A stretch of 64,000 nt of DNA from Gordius sp. MW1 (taxonomy: Eukaryota > Nematomorpha > Gordioida > Gordea > Gordiidae): positions 12,865,835-12,929,834 of the forward strand of contig OZ038527.1 of the NCBI GenBank assembly GCA_964036665.1, given 5' to 3'. Position numbers and translations under genes: made by a program. Positions 62,605-64,000 of the stretch are shown here, piece by piece; position 1 is the stretch's first letter, and every line of letters starts with the position of its first letter. Below the pieces are notes generated by a model, which saw only the letters and a program-made list of their open reading frames with translations, was not told the DNA's origin and did not search any database.

Positions 62605-64000
62605 TGAAACAATCTAAACGCAACACGAAAATTTTAATTTCTCTCAATCTAAAACTTCCCCCCGTGCAAAAATTCTTATCGAGATCCTAACAAGGACATA
62701 ATGCTAAGAATATTTACTAACTTTTAAAGATTTTCAGCCCCCTTTCAAAAGAATATGAAAAAAAATATTTTTTTCGACCTCAAAATTTTTTCAACCATTT
62801 TGTTTGACTATATACCCCTCATGAAAATTTTCGATATCAGAGATGAATTCCGTGAAAAAAATTTTTTTTGATCACTCATCAAAAATTATTAACTTTAAAT
62901 CACGATCGCATAGAGCTTGTTTCACAAAAAGTAGAGACACGCTTAAAAAGCGATATTGAAACAATCTAAACGCAAAACGAAAATTTTAATTTCTCTCAAT
63001 CTAAAACTTCCCCCCGTGCAAAAATTCTTAACGAGATCCTAACAAGGACATAATGCCAAGAAAATTTACTAACTTTTAAAGATTTTTTCAGCCCCCTTTC
63101 GAAAGAATATGAAAAAAAATATTTTTTTCGACCTCAAAATTTTTTCAACCATTTTGTTTGACCATATGCCCCTCATGAAAATTTTCGATATCAGAGATGA
63201 ATTCCGTGAAAAAAATTTTTTTGATCACTCATCAAAAATTATTAACTTTAAATCACGATCGCATAGAGCTTGTTTCACAAAAACTAGAGACACGCTTAAA
63301 AAGCGATATTGAAATAATCTAAACGCAAAACAAAAATTTTATTTTCTCTCAATCTAAAACTTCCCCCCGTGCAAAAATTCTTAACGAGATCCTAACAAGG
63401 ACATAATGCCAAGAAAATTTACTATCTTTTAAAGATTTTTTCAGCCCCCTTCCAAAGAATATGAAAAAAAAATATTTTTTTCGACCTCAAAATTTTTTCA
63501 ACCATTTTGTTTGACCATATGCCCCTCATGAAAATTTTCGATGTCAGAGGTGAATTCCGTGAAAAAATTTTTTTTTGATCACTCATCAAAAATTATCAAC
63601 TTTAAATCACGATCGCATAGAGCTTGTTTCACAAAAACTAGAGACACGCTTAAAAAGTGATATTGAAACAATCTAAACGCAATACGAAAATTTTTATTTC
63701 TCTCAATCTAAAACTTCCCCCCGTGCAAAAATTCTTATCGAGATCCTAACAAGGACATAATTCTAAGAATATTTACTAACTTTTAAAGATTTTTTCAGCC
63801 CCCTTTCAAAAGAATATGAAAAAAAATATTTTTTTCGACCTCAAATTTTTTCAACTTTTTGTTTGACCATATACCCCTCATGAATATTTCCGCTATCAGA
63901 GGTGAATTCCGTGAAAAAATTTTTTTTGATCATTCATCAAAAATTATTAACTTTAAATCACGATCGCATAGAGCTTGTTTCACAAAAACTAGAGACACGC
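62605..64000. repeat. Family B large higher-order repeat, copy 3 (partial)
   Basis: Repeats 57780-59175 at +4825, beginning with the same AGACTTAAAAGGCG to AAACGCAACACG chimeric junction. It runs off the end of the window. Confidence 0.88.

Overview
This is a eukaryotic, strongly AT-rich, gene-poor window made almost wholly of tandem satellite DNA, as expected of centromeric, pericentromeric or other heterochromatin. I see no host gene, rRNA, tRNA or CRISPR array. The coding remains are two copies of one hAT DNA transposon whose transposase gene has GT-AG introns, which establishes a eukaryote. The taxon is not resolved: 33-49 bp introns, a BED-finger hAT and an AT-rich repetitive genome would fit some fungi or protists among others.

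Layout. (1) 1-13741: satellite family A, about 40 monomers alternating between roughly 334 and 344 bp. The first 5.4 kb is two copies of an 8-monomer higher-order repeat (2700 and 2702 bp), followed by 5-, 4- and 3-monomer deletion versions and then a looser two-type array. (2) 13742-15438: a 1.7 kb non-satellite insertion sitting exactly in the poly-T run of an A monomer. It carries a GTCC microsatellite, two pairs of direct repeats, an eight-copy 97-130 bp minisatellite whose units contain a small inverted repeat, a short telomere-like tract, a G-quadruplex-capable polypyrimidine run and a GC hairpin. (3) 15439-16635: family A resumes, then switches abruptly to (4) satellite family B (about 353 bp), which fills the rest of the window to 64000. 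A and B are diverged relatives: same order of blocks and an identical 12-bp core, ATCGCATAGAGC.

(5) Family B is interrupted at 32025-34713 and 35073-37761 by two 2689-bp copies of a hAT element with 12-bp terminal inverted repeats and 8-bp CCCCTCAT target-site duplications. The transposase (about 610 codons, BED zinc finger, DDE-type hAT core, C-terminal dimerisation region) is spread over five exons. It is dead in both copies through the same in-frame TAG and the same two frameshifts. Two substitutions are all I noticed between the copies, so the pair arose by satellite-driven duplication of a 3048-bp unit, not by two transpositions. A related empty site survives near 55.3 kb.

(6) The B array is itself a mosaic of recent duplications: 3892/3538 bp (22.1-29.6 kb), 2114 bp (44.3-48.6 kb), 3756/4825 bp (54.0-64.0 kb), and longer-range copies at offsets of about 11.3, 11.5 and 18.0 kb. 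The main biology visible is array turnover by unequal exchange, dragging a dead transposon along with it.
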